Positions 8,344-18,852 of a stretch of DNA of 38,074 nucleotides are shown piece after piece. The DNA comes from Siculibacillus sp. Lineage in GTDB: Bacteria; Pseudomonadota; Alphaproteobacteria; Rhizobiales; Ancalomicrobiaceae. The position numbers were made by a program, and so were the translations under genes. Below the pieces are notes generated by a model, which saw nothing but the letters and a program-made list of their open reading frames with translations, had not been told where the DNA came from and did not search any database. How positions within the stretch are numbered: the stretch's first letter is position 1; every line of letters starts with the position of its first letter. Where the stretch lies: positions 1 through 38,074 of the forward strand of contig JAOTSD010000037.1 in assembly GCA_030247555.1 (NCBI GenBank). The letters are read 5' to 3'.

Positions 8344-9510
8344 GTGAAGAGACCGGCTCGAATCCTGGTGCTCACCGGCACCCGCGCCGAATATGGACTG
8401 CTGCATCCGCTGTTGGTCCGCCTCGCCGCCAACCCCGCCTTCGACCTGCGCCTCCTGGCCACCGGCACCCACCTGTCGCCGCAACACGGCATGACCGTCC
8501 GCGAGATCGAGGCCGACGGTTTTCGCGTCGACGAGCGGGCCGAGATCCTCATCTCGGCCGACAGCGAGAGCGGGGTGGCGAAATCGATGGGCCTCGCCGT
8601 GATCTTGTTCACCGAAGCCTTCGTGCGGCAGGCGCCGGAGGCGCTCGTCCTGCTCGGCGACCGCTTCGAGGTGCTGGCGGCGGCGGTCGCGGCCTCGGCG
8701 CTGCGCATTCCGATCGTCCACCTCGAGGGTGGCCATCTGACCACCGGCGCCATCGACGACGCCATGCGCCACGCCGTCACCAAGCTCGCCCACCTGCATT
8801 TCACCGGCGCCGAGGTCTATGCCCGCCGGCTGCGCCAGATGGGTGAGGCGCCCGATCGCGTCCATGCGGTCGGTTCGCCGGGTCTCGACAACATCCTGAC
8901 GGTCGAGCGCTGGCCGCGCGAGCGTCTGGCGGCCGACATCGACTTCGCCTTCCGATCGCCCTGCGTGATGGCGACCTTCCATCCGGCGACATTGGAGCAG
9001 GGGCTGACACCGGGCGAGCAGGTCGACACGTTGCTCGACGCGCTCGACGCGCTGCCCGAGGTCTCGGTGCTGTTCACCATGCCCAACGCCGACGCCGGCG
9101 GCCGGGAGGTCGGCGAGCGCATCCTCGCCTTCGCCGCCGCCCACGCCGACCGCTGCCGCGTCGTCACTTCACTCGGACGGGTGCGCTACGTCTCGGCACT
9201 CGCGCTGGTCGACGCCGTGGTCGGCAACTCCTCCTCGGGCCTGATCGAGGCGCCGAGCTTCGGCATCGGCACCGTCAACATCGGCACGCGGCAGGACGGA
9301 CGCCTGCGCGCCGCCTCGATCGTCGACTGCCCGCTCGATTCGGCCGAGATCGTCACCGCCATACGTCGAGTCCTGACCCCGGAGTTCCGTGAGGGACCGG
9401 CGCGGGCGGGCAATCCGTTCGGCGACGGGCATGCGGCGGAACGGATCATCGCGATTCTGGAAGCGACGGATTTCGCTCGACTTCTGGAAAAGCGGTTCAT
9501 CGACCAATGA
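8344..9510 (+). CDS. legG: Hydrolysing NDP-sugar 2-epimerase, LegG/NeuC family
   Basis: This is a 388-residue protein. The GTG at 8344 is set by AGGAG at 8333-8337. The enzyme releases NDP and inverts C2 of an NDP-N-acyl-hexosamine to supply the six-carbon substrate for the nonulosonate synthase. Visible motifs are VLTGTRAEYGLL at the N-terminus, GTHLSPQHG, LLGDRFEVLAAA, HLEGGHLTTGAIDDAMRHAVTKLAHLHF in successive segments, VGSPGLDNI, and the C-terminal block VVGNSSSGLIEAPSFGIGTVNIGTRQDGR. These mark the GT-B-fold NeuC/LegG group rather than the non-hydrolysing WecB group. It lies 9 nt after the acetyltransferase gene. A 181-bp gap (9511-9691) with no ORF follows. Confidence 0.9.
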   Translation: MKRPARILVLTGTRAEYGLLHPLLVRLAANPAFDLRLLATGTHLSPQHGMTVREIEADGFRVDERAEILISADSESGVAKSMGLAVILFTEAFVRQAPEALVLLGDRFEVLAAAVAASALRIPIVHLEGGHLTTGAIDDAMRHAVTKLAHLHFTGAEVYARRLRQMGEAPDRVHAVGSPGLDNILTVERWPRERLAADIDFAFRSPCVMATFHPATLEQGLTPGEQVDTLLDALDALPEVSVLFTMPNADAGGREVGERILAFAAAHADRCRVVTSLGRVRYVSALALVDAVVGNSSSGLIEAPSFGIGTVNIGTRQDGRLRAASIVDCPLDSAEIVTAIRRVLTPEFREGPARAGNPFGDGHAAERIIAILEATDFARLLEKRFIDQ

Positions 9511-9691
9511 TGAAGTGACGTGTGGGGAAGATGGCGGACGTCAGCGTCCCGCTTGTGTGGGCGGAAACGATCCGATATTTCGGCTCCGGCGTCGGTGACA
9601 CGATCGCGCATTCGGTCCGCAGCGGCCGACACGTCACCCGCCCAGCGATCGGGACGACGGGCGCGGCGACCGCCAGCAGGGGAGCAGACCG

Positions 9692-10690
9692 GTGACGAAG
9701 AAGATCCTGGTGACGGGAGCCGATGGTTTCATCGGCTCGCATCTGACCGAAGCCCTGGTGCGCGCCGGTCACGACGTGCGCGCCTTCGTCCTCTACAATT
9801 CCTTCAACTCCTGGGGCTGGCTCGACCATTGCGGTAAGGACGTCGCGGGTAAGTTCGAAGTCCACACCGGCGACGTGCGCGATCCCTTCGGGGTGCGCGA
9901 GGCGGCCAAGGGCTGCGACGTCATCCTGCATCTGGCCGCGCTGATCGCCATCCCCTATTCCTACCATTCGCCCGCCGCCTACGTGGAGACCAACATCAAC
10001 GGCACGCTCAACGTGCTGCAGGCGGCCCGCGATCTCGGCATCCGCCGCGTCGTCCACACCTCGACTTCGGAGGTCTACGGCACGGCGATCTTCGTGCCGA
10101 TCACCGAGGAGCACCCGCTCCAGGGTCAATCGCCCTATTCGGCGACGAAGATCGGCGCCGATCAGATCGCACTGTCGTTCCATCGCTCCTTCGGTCTCGA
10201 CGTGACGGTCTGCCGGCCGTTCAACACCTACGGACCGCGCCAGTCGGCCCGCGCCGTCATCCCGACCATCATCACCCAGATCCTCTCCGGCAAGTCGTCG
10301 ATCCACCTCGGCGCGCTGTCGCCGACGCGCGACTTCAACTACGTCGCCGACACGGTGCGCGGCTTCATGGCGATGATGGACGCACCGGTGGCCGGCGAAG
10401 TGGTCAATTTCGGTTCCAACTACGAGATCTCGGTCGGCGAGACGGCCCGCCTCATCGCCGAAGTGATCGGCCGCGACATCGAGATCACCACCGACGAGCG
10501 CCGGCTGCGGCCGGAGAAGTCGGAGGTCGAGCGGTTGTGGGCGGACAACACCCGGGCCCGCGAGCTCGCCGGCTGGACCCCGGCCTACGGCGGCCGCGAC
10601 GGCTTCGCCCGCGGTTTGGCCGAAACCGTGGCGTGGTTCTCCGATCCGCGCAATCTCGCCGCCTACAAGGCCGACATCTACAATCTGTGA
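9692..10690 (+). CDS. legB: LegB-type NDP-GlcNAc 4,6-dehydratase (SDR)
   Basis: This is a 332-residue protein from GTG 9692, with GGGGAG about 9 nt upstream. It is an extended SDR with the glycine loop GADGFIGSH. A catalytic STSEVYG supplies the Ser/Thr and Glu of dehydratases, YSATKIG supplies the Tyr-Lys pair, and RPFNTYGPRQ lies in the sugar-binding region. The segment VLYNSFNSWGWLDHC near residue 33 is, from memory, characteristic of LegB, the first committed enzyme of legionaminic acid synthesis (4-keto-6-deoxy sugar formation). It sits directly before the LegC aminotransferase, the next enzyme in the pathway. In Campylobacter this enzyme uses a GDP-linked substrate; with PtmE nearby the same may hold here. 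Confidence 0.9.
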   Translation: MTKKILVTGADGFIGSHLTEALVRAGHDVRAFVLYNSFNSWGWLDHCGKDVAGKFEVHTGDVRDPFGVREAAKGCDVILHLAALIAIPYSYHSPAAYVETNINGTLNVLQAARDLGIRRVVHTSTSEVYGTAIFVPITEEHPLQGQSPYSATKIGADQIALSFHRSFGLDVTVCRPFNTYGPRQSARAVIPTIITQILSGKSSIHLGALSPTRDFNYVADTVRGFMAMMDAPVAGEVVNFGSNYEISVGETARLIAEVIGRDIEITTDERRLRPEKSEVERLWADNTRARELAGWTPAYGGRDGFARGLAETVAWFSDPRNLAAYKADIYNL

Positions 10691-10721
10691 ACCGAACGAT
10701 CGGAAGATCCTGGAGGTCGTG

Positions 10722-11918
<1,197 letters not shown>

Positions 11919-11969
11919 GACATTCGGACCGGAAGTGCTCCATCGCCCGGGTCTTGAGGCGTTGGCCGG

Positions 11970-12025
11970 TTGACAGGAATCACACTCGAGGGCAGCTTGA
12001 CGGGAATCGGTGGTTTCGCAATAAC
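11970..12025 (+). promoter_or_regulatory. Direct repeat and candidate sigma70 promoter upstream of ptmE
   Basis: Two copies of TTGAC-A/G-GGAATC start at 11970 and 11997, 27 bp apart. The second copy includes TTGACG (11997-12002), which lies 17 bp before AATAAC (12020-12025). That pair is a reasonable -35/-10 match and would give a leader of about 165 nt before the ATG at 12197. The surrounding 150 bp is distinctly less GC-rich than its neighbours. The repeat could be an operator or simply two -35-like elements. Confidence 0.35.
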
Positions 12026-12196
12026 GAAAGTCGGCGACGGACAACTCTTGGTTTTCGGTTGCGTGGGCCGCACATCCTCGGAAGTTCTTGCGCCGGGTTC
12101 GCTCGACGAAATGTACTTTCGCAGGTCCCGGTTCCGAGCCCATTTTCGTTTCGCCGGCGGCGTGCATTGCGAACTTTCGCGAGGGAAGGTCCGAAT

Positions 12197-13282
12197 ATGC
12201 TCGGAATCATTCGGGAAGACCTACCCGGACGTTACGTGACGAACTTCTTCGTCGAGTCGATCTACGAGAACGTGTTCATCGTCTCGGCACAAGGGAAGTT
12301 GGTTCGCGAAATCCAGCAGCCGGCGTGGCGATCTTTCTTGGCGACCGATGCCGACACGGAATCGCCGATCGCGGACCTGCTCTTCCACTTCGATCTGTGC
12401 GCTCTGGCCTCACGGCTCAATCACGAGTCCTCCGGGATCAACTCGCGTCGTTTCGCCCGCATCTCGATCGTCCTCGACGAGGGCGGGCGCGTCGTCCAGA
12501 CGCACCCGCTCGAGCGCGAACTCTCGGCGTTGCGGGCATCCGGCCTGATCATGGCGGGCGGCTTCGGCCGGCGACTCGGCGAGATGACCAAGGCGACACC
12601 GAAGCCGATGCTGCGCGTCTGCGGCAAGCCGATCGCCGAACACATCGTCGAAGCCATGGTCGACAATGGCATCACCGACATCTACTTCTCGATCTTCCAT
12701 CTCGGCGGTGTGGTGAAGGAGCATTTCGGCGACGGCTCGAAGCTCGGATGCCGGATCCGTTACATCGAGGAGACGATTCCGCTGGGCACCGCCGGCTGCC
12801 TGTCGCTGATCGAAGAGCCGCTCGCCGGGCCCCTGCTGATGGTCAACGGCGACGTGCTGACCAACCTCCAGTTCGGCCGCATCCTCGACATGCACGACCG
12901 CCTCGGCGCCGACCTCACCATGAGCACCCGCCAACAGCACATGCAGGTGCACTACGGCGTGGTCGAATCGATCGGCGGCTACGTCACCCACATCCGCGAG
13001 AAGCCGAAGATCCGTTTCGACATCAACGCCGCGATCTACGTGATCTCGCAGCACGTGCTCGAGCACACGACCCGCAATCGCCGGATCGACATGCCGGAGT
13101 TGATCGACACCCTGCTGCCCCAGGGGTTGCAGGTCGCCACCTTCCCGCTGATCGAGGACTGGATCGACGTCGGGTCGGTCGCCGATTTCAATCGCGCGCT
13201 GCAGGGGTACGATCCCGGCAATCGGCCGCGCATCGATTCGGTGACCGCGGCTCCAGCCGTGCAGAAACGCGTCCCCAAGTGA
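12197..13282 (+). CDS. ptmE: PtmE-like sugar-1-phosphate nucleotidyltransferase with degenerate CBS-like N-terminus
   Basis: This is a 361-residue protein from ATG 12197, set by GGGAAGG at 12183-12189. The nucleotidyltransferase domain starts near residue 115 with LIMAGGFGRRLGEMTKATPKPML and continues with GTAGCLSLI, a metal-binding VNGDVL, NAAIYVIS and EDWIDVGSVADFNRA. This order and length match PtmE, characterised in Campylobacter as a glucosamine-1-phosphate guanylyltransferase with an N-terminal CBS pair. Here residues 1-110 are poorly conserved but retain two strand-turn units resembling halves of CBS motifs (NVFIVSAQGKLV near residue 25 and RISIVLDEGGRVV near 87). The likely role is to make the GDP-sugar that feeds LegB. 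Nucleotide specificity cannot be read with certainty. Confidence 0.8.
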   Translation: MLGIIREDLPGRYVTNFFVESIYENVFIVSAQGKLVREIQQPAWRSFLATDADTESPIADLLFHFDLCALASRLNHESSGINSRRFARISIVLDEGGRVVQTHPLERELSALRASGLIMAGGFGRRLGEMTKATPKPMLRVCGKPIAEHIVEAMVDNGITDIYFSIFHLGGVVKEHFGDGSKLGCRIRYIEETIPLGTAGCLSLIEEPLAGPLLMVNGDVLTNLQFGRILDMHDRLGADLTMSTRQQHMQVHYGVVESIGGYVTHIREKPKIRFDINAAIYVISQHVLEHTTRNRRIDMPELIDTLLPQGLQVATFPLIEDWIDVGSVADFNRALQGYDPGNRPRIDSVTAAPAVQKRVPK

Positions 13283-13316
13283 GCGTCGCGTCTCGTCCGG
13301 GAAGGAACGACCTGAG

Positions 13317-15392
13317 ATGCCCGATGGGACGATGGTGCTCGGTGTCGTTCTCGGCGAGCAATCCGAGGCGATCGACGACTTCCTCGCGCGATGCGCCTCG
13401 CGCGGGGTGAAGCCCCTTCTCCTGCGTCCGACGTTCGAGACGGCGTTGCCCGACCATCCGGCCGCCGCGACGATCCGCTCGCCGATGGACTATCTGGGGG
13501 AAGAGGCGATCGACGAGATCTATGCCGATCTCGACAGGATGCAACGCCGGCTACCCTCCATCGTGCTGTCCACCGGCATCCCGGTGGCCGAATGGGGGAC
13601 CGACCTCGGCCTGCCTCCCACGGTGTGGGCCTGGCTGCCGGCGCTGGTGCCCTACTGGCACGTGACGCTGCGCCTCGTGCGCACCATCCGCCGCGTCGTC
13701 GAGGTCGAGGCACCGGCCGAGATCGAACTCCTCGGCGGCGACGAACTCTCGGACTGGACGCGCCCGATCATCTCGGCGGCCTTCCGGACTCCGCGCTCCG
13801 AGACGATGCGGAACGAGGCGGAGAGCGCGGCCGCGACGCTTCCTCAGCGTCCACGGGACGGTCCGACGCGGTGGAACTTCGAGATCCCCGACCGGATCGC
13901 CGATCGGGTGACGCGGGTTCTCGCCGACCGCCGGGCGGAATTCGCCCGGCGCGCGCCGGGCCCCTTCACCGGACACGTGATGCTGCTGATGCGCGGCGTG
14001 CGCGGCACCGCTTGGCTGCGGAGCCGCACGACGCGGCGCACCTCCCTCGTCGACGAGTACTCCGAAGGCATGCCGGAAGCGCTGGTGGAGCGCTGCCGGG
14101 CGGTGGGCGCGCGCCTGACCATCGTCTACGAAGGTGAACTCCCCGGCCATTCGACCGTCCGGCCGTCCTATGCGGCGACCTACCCGGGCACGGTCTGCGA
14201 AGTCTCGACCAACGACTTCGCCGCCATCGCCTCCGCCATGCGCGCCGACGTGCGCACCCGGACGGAGGTGGCGACGAGTGCCCTCCTCGCCGATCCGGCA
14301 TTCTCCGCCGCCTTCATCCTCGACGGGATCGACGTCTTCGAGCAGTTCCACGACTACATTCAGCGTTCCATCGTCAACCTGTCGACGTTGGCGGTAACGC
14401 AGTACCACGCTTGGAAGTTCTTCCTCGAACACAACCCGGCGGACGTCGTCGTCGGCGGCCGGCTCGAGGCCAAGCCCTGGGTGTCGCGCGCCGCCCACGA
14501 CCTCGACCGACAGACGATGTCGATCAAGCTCGGCATCGGCGAGGAGATGATGCCCTCGATGATCGCGATCGACCATCGTGGCGACTTCGCCCACCGCGAC
14601 TATCCCGACGCCTTCCTGGTGTGGGGGGAGCGACAGCGCGTCTATCTCGCCGAGCGGTTGCCGGGCTACCGCGGGCTCATCCGCGCCGTCGGTCGCGCCC
14701 GCTCCGACACCTTCGTCCGCGAGGCGGCGTCCATCGACGCGCGGGCGCAGCGCCGCCTGCTCGGCCTTCCGGAGGATGCCCGATTGATCGTCTACGGCGC
14801 CAACCATCGCAGCCGTTACGGCCAATGGCCGGGGGTGCGCTGGGGCAGTTCGTGCTTCTCGCGAGAAAGCTGGGTCGCCTGCTTCCGCGCCCTCGTCGAA
14901 GTGGCACACGATCTCGGCGACGGCTTCGTCCTGGTCAAGCCGCATCCGGCCGACGATCTCGAATTCATCGCCGATCTGGTGCGCCGCGAGGGTGGCGACC
15001 ACGTCCGGTTGATCACCTCCGACATGGGCTTCCACAACGTCGAGATCCTGGCGGCCTGCGACGCCTTCGTCTCGACCGTCACCTCCATGTTCGCCGAGGC
15101 GCTGATCATGGGACGCGTCTCGATCAACATCTGGCGGCCCGACGTCAACCTGCTCTACGAGAAGGCGCGCTGGACGCGTTATTCCGCCATCGCCGCCCCG
15201 GTCGACGACTTCGCCGCGATGAAGGCGTTGCTGATGCGCCTCCTCACCGACGAGGACGCCTATCGCGCCGAGGTCGAGCGCGGCCTCGCCGAGATCCGCG
15301 ACTATTTCGGCGGACTGGACGGCCTGAACGCCTCGCGGGCGGCGGAAACGGCGGTTGACACCGCCGTGCGTGCGTGTGAACCGATGGCGTGA
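13317..15392 (+). CDS. Large putative glycosyltransferase of capsule/nonulosonate locus
   Basis: This is a 691-residue protein from ATG 13317, with GAAGGAA at 13301-13307. No signal peptide or membrane segment is evident. The C-terminal ~230 residues look like a GT-B sugar-nucleotide domain: FLVWGERQRVYLAERLPG, LIVYGANHRSRYG, a FVLVKPHPADDLE segment with an HP pair, VEILAACDAFVSTVTSMFAEALIMGR, and a helical tail. The N-terminal half (residues ~30-330) includes a second alpha/beta region with ELLGGDELSDWTRPI but matches nothing I can name. The overall plan resembles the minus-strand protein at 2763-4982. Its place between ptmE and the Gfo/Idh gene, inside the nonulosonate operon, makes transfer of the CMP-nonulosonate or a partner sugar a reasonable guess. 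Confidence 0.6.
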   Translation: MPDGTMVLGVVLGEQSEAIDDFLARCASRGVKPLLLRPTFETALPDHPAAATIRSPMDYLGEEAIDEIYADLDRMQRRLPSIVLSTGIPVAEWGTDLGLPPTVWAWLPALVPYWHVTLRLVRTIRRVVEVEAPAEIELLGGDELSDWTRPIISAAFRTPRSETMRNEAESAAATLPQRPRDGPTRWNFEIPDRIADRVTRVLADRRAEFARRAPGPFTGHVMLLMRGVRGTAWLRSRTTRRTSLVDEYSEGMPEALVERCRAVGARLTIVYEGELPGHSTVRPSYAATYPGTVCEVSTNDFAAIASAMRADVRTRTEVATSALLADPAFSAAFILDGIDVFEQFHDYIQRSIVNLSTLAVTQYHAWKFFLEHNPADVVVGGRLEAKPWVSRAAHDLDRQTMSIKLGIGEEMMPSMIAIDHRGDFAHRDYPDAFLVWGERQRVYLAERLPGYRGLIRAVGRARSDTFVREAASIDARAQRRLLGLPEDARLIVYGANHRSRYGQWPGVRWGSSCFSRESWVACFRALVEVAHDLGDGFVLVKPHPADDLEFIADLVRREGGDHVRLITSDMGFHNVEILAACDAFVSTVTSMFAEALIMGRVSINIWRPDVNLLYEKARWTRYSAIAAPVDDFAAMKALLMRLLTDEDAYRAEVERGLAEIRDYFGGLDGLNASRAAETAVDTAVRACEPMA

Positions 15393-15453
15393 CAAGGTGG
15401 GTCACGTCCGCCGAATCGGCCGCCGGGCGGCCGAATCTCCAGGAGGCGTCACG

Positions 15454-16419
15454 GTGACGGTGTGGATCGTCGGTGCGGGCCGGATGGCGGAAGCCTACGG
15501 CAAGGTCCTCGAGGCCGGCGGGGTGGATTTCCTCGTGGTCGGGCGCGGTGAAGAGACGGCACGCGGTTTCACCGAACGGACCGGCCACCCCTGCCGCCCC
15601 GGCGGGCTCGACGCGGCGCTCGCCGAACTCGCCCCGCCGGAAGCGGCGATCGTCGCCACCGACGTCGACAGCCTCGCCGACAATGGTCTGGCGCTGCTCG
15701 CCGCCGGCTGCCGCCGCATCCTGATCGAGAAGCCCGGCGGAGTGACGCCGGCGGAGATCGCCGCCCTCGCCGAGGCGACCTCGGCGAGCGGCGCCGACGT
15801 GCGGCTCGGCTACAACCGCCGCTTCTACGCCTCCGTGCTCGCCGCCGAGGCGGCGATCGCCGAGGACGGCGGGGCGGTGTCGATGAATTTCGAGTTCACC
15901 GAGAGCGTCGACGTCGTCGCCGGCCTGCCCTATGCGCCGGAGGTCAAGGAGAACTGGCTCTTGGCCAACTCCACCCACGTCATCGACACCGCCTTCCACC
16001 TCGCCGGCCGGCCGAAGCGGCTGTTCTCGGCGGTGGAAGGGCAGATCGCCTGGCACTCGCGCGCCGCCCGCTTCGCCGGCACCGGCCTGACCGAGAACGG
16101 CGTGCTCTTCGTCTACCATGCCGACTGGGATGCGCCCGGGCGCTGGGGCATCGAGATCAACACCCGCCGGCGCCGCCTGATCCTGCGCCCGATGGAGCAG
16201 TTGCACGTGCAGAAGCGCGGCGCCTTCACCGTCGAGCCGATGGCGATCGACGACGATCTCGACCGCCGGTTCAAGCCGGGCCTCCATCGTCAGATGGCGG
16301 CGTTCCTCGACGGCGAGGACGCCGGCCGGCTGCTGACGATCGGCGAACACCTCGCGCGGGTCCGCACCATCTACGAGTCCATGTATCGACCCTGGGGCCT
16401 ACAGGAGATTCCGACGTGA
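15454..16419 (+). CDS. Gfo/Idh/MocA-family oxidoreductase (second)
   Basis: This is a 321-residue protein. The GTG at 15454 follows AGGAGG at 15441-15446, and the protein begins at once with VTVWIVGAGRMAEAYGKVL, the NAD(P)-binding fold. An in-frame upstream start overlapping the previous gene would only add non-homologous sequence. The canonical IEKPGGVTPAEI motif is present near residue 93, followed by LGYNRRFYASVL. The C-terminal alpha/beta domain carries LLANSTHVIDTAFHLAGRPK. Related proteins occur in legionaminic-acid and flagellin-glycan loci beside PtmA/PtmB homologues. The gene overlaps legF by GTGA (16416-16419). The substrate, probably a nucleotide or free amino sugar, is unknown. 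Confidence 0.82.
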   Translation: MTVWIVGAGRMAEAYGKVLEAGGVDFLVVGRGEETARGFTERTGHPCRPGGLDAALAELAPPEAAIVATDVDSLADNGLALLAAGCRRILIEKPGGVTPAEIAALAEATSASGADVRLGYNRRFYASVLAAEAAIAEDGGAVSMNFEFTESVDVVAGLPYAPEVKENWLLANSTHVIDTAFHLAGRPKRLFSAVEGQIAWHSRAARFAGTGLTENGVLFVYHADWDAPGRWGIEINTRRRRLILRPMEQLHVQKRGAFTVEPMAIDDDLDRRFKPGLHRQMAAFLDGEDAGRLLTIGEHLARVRTIYESMYRPWGLQEIPT

Positions 16420-17126
16420 TCGACGGTCGGCGCGTCGTCGCCATCATCCCGGCTCGTGGAGGTTCGAAGAGCGTCAAGCTCAAGAACCTCCATCCGCTCG
16501 GCGGCAAGCCCTTGCTGCAGTGGCCGATCGACGTGGCGCGAGCGACGCCGGAGATCGACCGGGTGGTCGTCTCGACCGACCATCCCGAGATCGCCGAGGT
16601 GGCCCGGTCGCTCGGAGCCGAGGTGGCGATGCGCCCCGACGAACTCGCCTCCGACACGGCGCTGGTCGCCGACGTGCTGCGCCATCACATCCGTGAGCTG
16701 CGCGCCGAAGGCGAGACCGCGACCTGGATGACCCTGCTCGAGGCGACCGCGCCCTTCCGCCTGCCGCGCGACATCCGCGCCTGTCTCACCCGGCTGGCCG
16801 AGGAGGGTCTCGATTCGGTCGCCACCTTCATGGACGCCCATCTCAATCCGCATCGCGCCTGGCGGATCGAGAACGGGACGCCTCGCCCCTTCATCGACGG
16901 CGCCGTCCCGTGGTTGCCGCGGCAGAAGCTGCCGCCGGCCTACCAGCTCAACGGGGCGGTCTATGCCTTCGTGATGGATCGCCTGCCCGCCGACGCGGTC
17001 GGACTGTTGTTCGGCCGCGCGGGCGCGGTACCGATGGAGCGGGAACGCTCCTTCGACATCGACGACGCAAACGACTTCGCGGTGGCCAATGCACTCCTGG
17101 AACAAGGATACGTCCCCCTCGCTTAG
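16416..17126 (+). CDS. legF: CMP-nonulosonic acid synthetase, LegF/NeuA family
   Basis: This is a 236-residue protein starting at GTG 16416, overlapping the previous stop by 4 nt, with CAGGAG at 16402-16407. It activates the nonulosonic acid with CTP to give CMP-sugar, the donor for a glycosyltransferase. Signature motifs are [29 protein letters not shown] near the start (nucleotide-binding loop, in several conserved pieces), [58 protein letters not shown] and the C-terminal [15 protein letters not shown] with the metal-binding Asp pair. The K-S-V-K-L-K-N variant resembles PtmB/LegF enzymes more than sialic NeuA, though this is judged by eye. The stop at 17124 sits 7 nt before the next start. 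Confidence 0.88.
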   Translation: MIDGRRVVAIIPARGGSKSVKLKNLHPLGGKPLLQWPIDVARATPEIDRVVVSTDHPEIAEVARSLGAEVAMRPDELASDTALVADVLRHHIRELRAEGETATWMTLLEATAPFRLPRDIRACLTRLAEEGLDSVATFMDAHLNPHRAWRIENGTPRPFIDGAVPWLPRQKLPPAYQLNGAVYAFVMDRLPADAVGLLFGRAGAVPMERERSFDIDDANDFAVANALLEQGYVPLA

Positions 17127-17133
17127 GGACCTG

Positions 17134-17907
17134 ATGAACCTCTCCGGCCGTACGGCGCTGGTGACCGGCGGCGCCGGGCTGCTCGGCTCGCAGATCTCGG
17201 CCGCCCTCGCCGAACTCGGCGCGACGGTCCACGTCGGCAGTCGCGACGGAGACAAATGCGCAGCCTTCGCCGCCGATCTCCGCGGCGAATACGGCGGCGC
17301 GCACACCGGCTTCGGCCTCGACATCACCCGCTCGGAGTCATGTCGGGCGGCGGTGGCGCGGGTCGCCGAGGCGTCGGGCGGGCTCGACATCCTGGTCAAC
17401 TGCTCCTGGTCGGGCAAGAAGAACACCTTCGAGTCGATCACCGAAGAGGACTGGATGAACGACATCGACATCTCGCTGAACAGCGTCTTCCGCATGGTCA
17501 AGGCGGCCTTCGAACCGCTGAAGGCGACGCGCGGCGTCATCGTCAACGTCGCCTCGATGTACGGCATCGTGGCACCCGACCACCGGCTCTACGACGGCGA
17601 GCGCTACGCCAACCCGCCGAGCTACGGATCGGCCAAGGCCGGCGTGCTGCAACTGACCCGCTATCTGGCGAGCTTCCTGTCGCCGCACGGCATCCGGGTC
17701 AACTGCATCAGCCCGGGGCCGTTCCCCTACGAGTCGACGCAGCGCGAGAACCCCGCCTTCATCGAGCGGCTGGCGGGCAAGAACCCGCTGAACCGCATCG
17801 GCAAACCCTTCGAGCTGAAGGGCGCGGCGGCGCTGCTGTGCTCCGACGCCTCGAGCTACATGACCGGGCAGAACATCTCCGTCGACGGCGGCTGGACCGC
17901 GTGGTGA
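17134..17907 (+). CDS. PtmA-like short-chain dehydrogenase/reductase (first)
   Basis: This is a 257-residue classical SDR. The ATG at 17134 is chosen because AGGGA precedes it and the protein opens with the Rossmann loop [14 protein letters not shown]. The active site is complete: ILVNCSWSG (variant of the NNAG strand), VNVASMYG with the catalytic Ser, YGSAKAG with the Tyr-Lys pair, and [12 protein letters not shown] after it. The C-terminus NPLNRIGKP ... [18 protein letters not shown] is close to PtmA proteins of Campylobacter flagellin-glycan loci. It lies between legF and a Gfo/Idh gene. PtmA has been tied to provision of the amino-sugar precursor for legionaminic acid; whether this homologue does the same is inference. 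Confidence 0.82.
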   Translation: MNLSGRTALVTGGAGLLGSQISAALAELGATVHVGSRDGDKCAAFAADLRGEYGGAHTGFGLDITRSESCRAAVARVAEASGGLDILVNCSWSGKKNTFESITEEDWMNDIDISLNSVFRMVKAAFEPLKATRGVIVNVASMYGIVAPDHRLYDGERYANPPSYGSAKAGVLQLTRYLASFLSPHGIRVNCISPGPFPYESTQRENPAFIERLAGKNPLNRIGKPFELKGAAALLCSDASSYMTGQNISVDGGWTAW

Positions 17908-17914
17908 TCGGCTC

Positions 17915-18826
17915 ATGACCCTGAAGATCGGCGTTCTCGGTTTCTCGGAGGGCAACGGCCACCCGCTGTCCTTCTCGGCGATCGTCAACGGTTACGACGA
18001 CGAGGCCTTCGGGCGCGCCGGCTGGCCGGTGATCCACGCCTATCTCGGACGGCGCGAGGCCGACGAGTTCGGCTTCCCCGACACCACCGTCACCCACGTC
18101 TGGTGCCCCGACCGGGCCCAGGCGGCGGCGATCGCCGCCGCTTGCCGCATCGCCGAGGTTGTGGACGATCCGGCCGAGATGATCGGGGCGGTCGACGCGG
18201 TGATGATCCTGCGCGACGACGCCGCCTCGCACCGGCCGCTCGCCGCCCCGTTCCTCGCCCATGGACTGCCGGTCTTCGTCGACAAGCCACTGTGCGTGAC
18301 CGCGGAGGATCTCGCCTTCTTCCGGCCCCATCTCGAAAGTGGCCGGCTGATGTCGTGCTCGGGTCTGCGTCACGCCCGCGAGCTCGACGAGGTGCGGGCG
18401 AACCTCGCCGACTTCGGCACCATCTCGCTCGTCCGGGCGAGCGTCGTCGTCGACTGGGCGCGCTACGGCATCCACATGCTGGAGGCGGTGATGGGGGCGC
18501 TCGGCCGCCGTCCGGTGGCGGTGCAGCGTCACGTCGCCCGACACGAAAGCGTCGCCGTCACCCTCGACGACGGCACGTTGCTGCTCATCGACGCGCTCGG
18601 GGCGGTGCCCAAGACCTTCGGCATCGACATCTTCGGGGCACGGCGGATCGAGCGGGTCGAGATCTCGGACAATTTCTCGGCCTTCCGCCGCACCGTCGCC
18701 AGATTCATCGAGCAGGTGCGCAGCGGCGTTCCGGCGATCGAGCCGGCCGACACCGTTCGCGTCATCGAAACGCTGATGGCCGGCGCCGCCGCCGAGCCGG
18801 GCGGCCCCCGCGTTCCGCTTCCCTGA
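17915..18826 (+). CDS. Gfo/Idh/MocA-family oxidoreductase (third, divergent)
   Basis: This is a 303-residue protein from ATG 17915, 7 nt after the preceding SDR, without a clear ribosome site, suggesting coupling. It starts with KIGVLGFSEGNGHP, where the usual GxGxxG loop is changed to GFSEGNG, and has an insertion with EADEFGFPDTTVTHVWCPD. The VDKPLCVTAEDL motif near residue 123 corresponds to EKP with Asp for Glu. The C-terminal domain is short. The family is NAD(P)-linked, but the loop change makes cofactor binding less certain. It sits between two PtmA-like SDRs, and this SDR-oxidoreductase-SDR order suggests a stepwise modification of one sugar. Confidence 0.75.
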   Translation: MTLKIGVLGFSEGNGHPLSFSAIVNGYDDEAFGRAGWPVIHAYLGRREADEFGFPDTTVTHVWCPDRAQAAAIAAACRIAEVVDDPAEMIGAVDAVMILRDDAASHRPLAAPFLAHGLPVFVDKPLCVTAEDLAFFRPHLESGRLMSCSGLRHARELDEVRANLADFGTISLVRASVVVDWARYGIHMLEAVMGALGRRPVAVQRHVARHESVAVTLDDGTLLLIDALGAVPKTFGIDIFGARRIERVEISDNFSAFRRTVARFIEQVRSGVPAIEPADTVRVIETLMAGAAAEPGGPRVPLP

Positions 18827-18852
18827 CCCCCCATCTCATCAGGACCATTGCC

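Noticed and set aside
9536-9549. Hairpin GGACG-TCAG-CGTCC after legG as a terminator
   Set aside because: The stem is only 5 bp with no T-tract, and the next pathway gene follows on the same strand.
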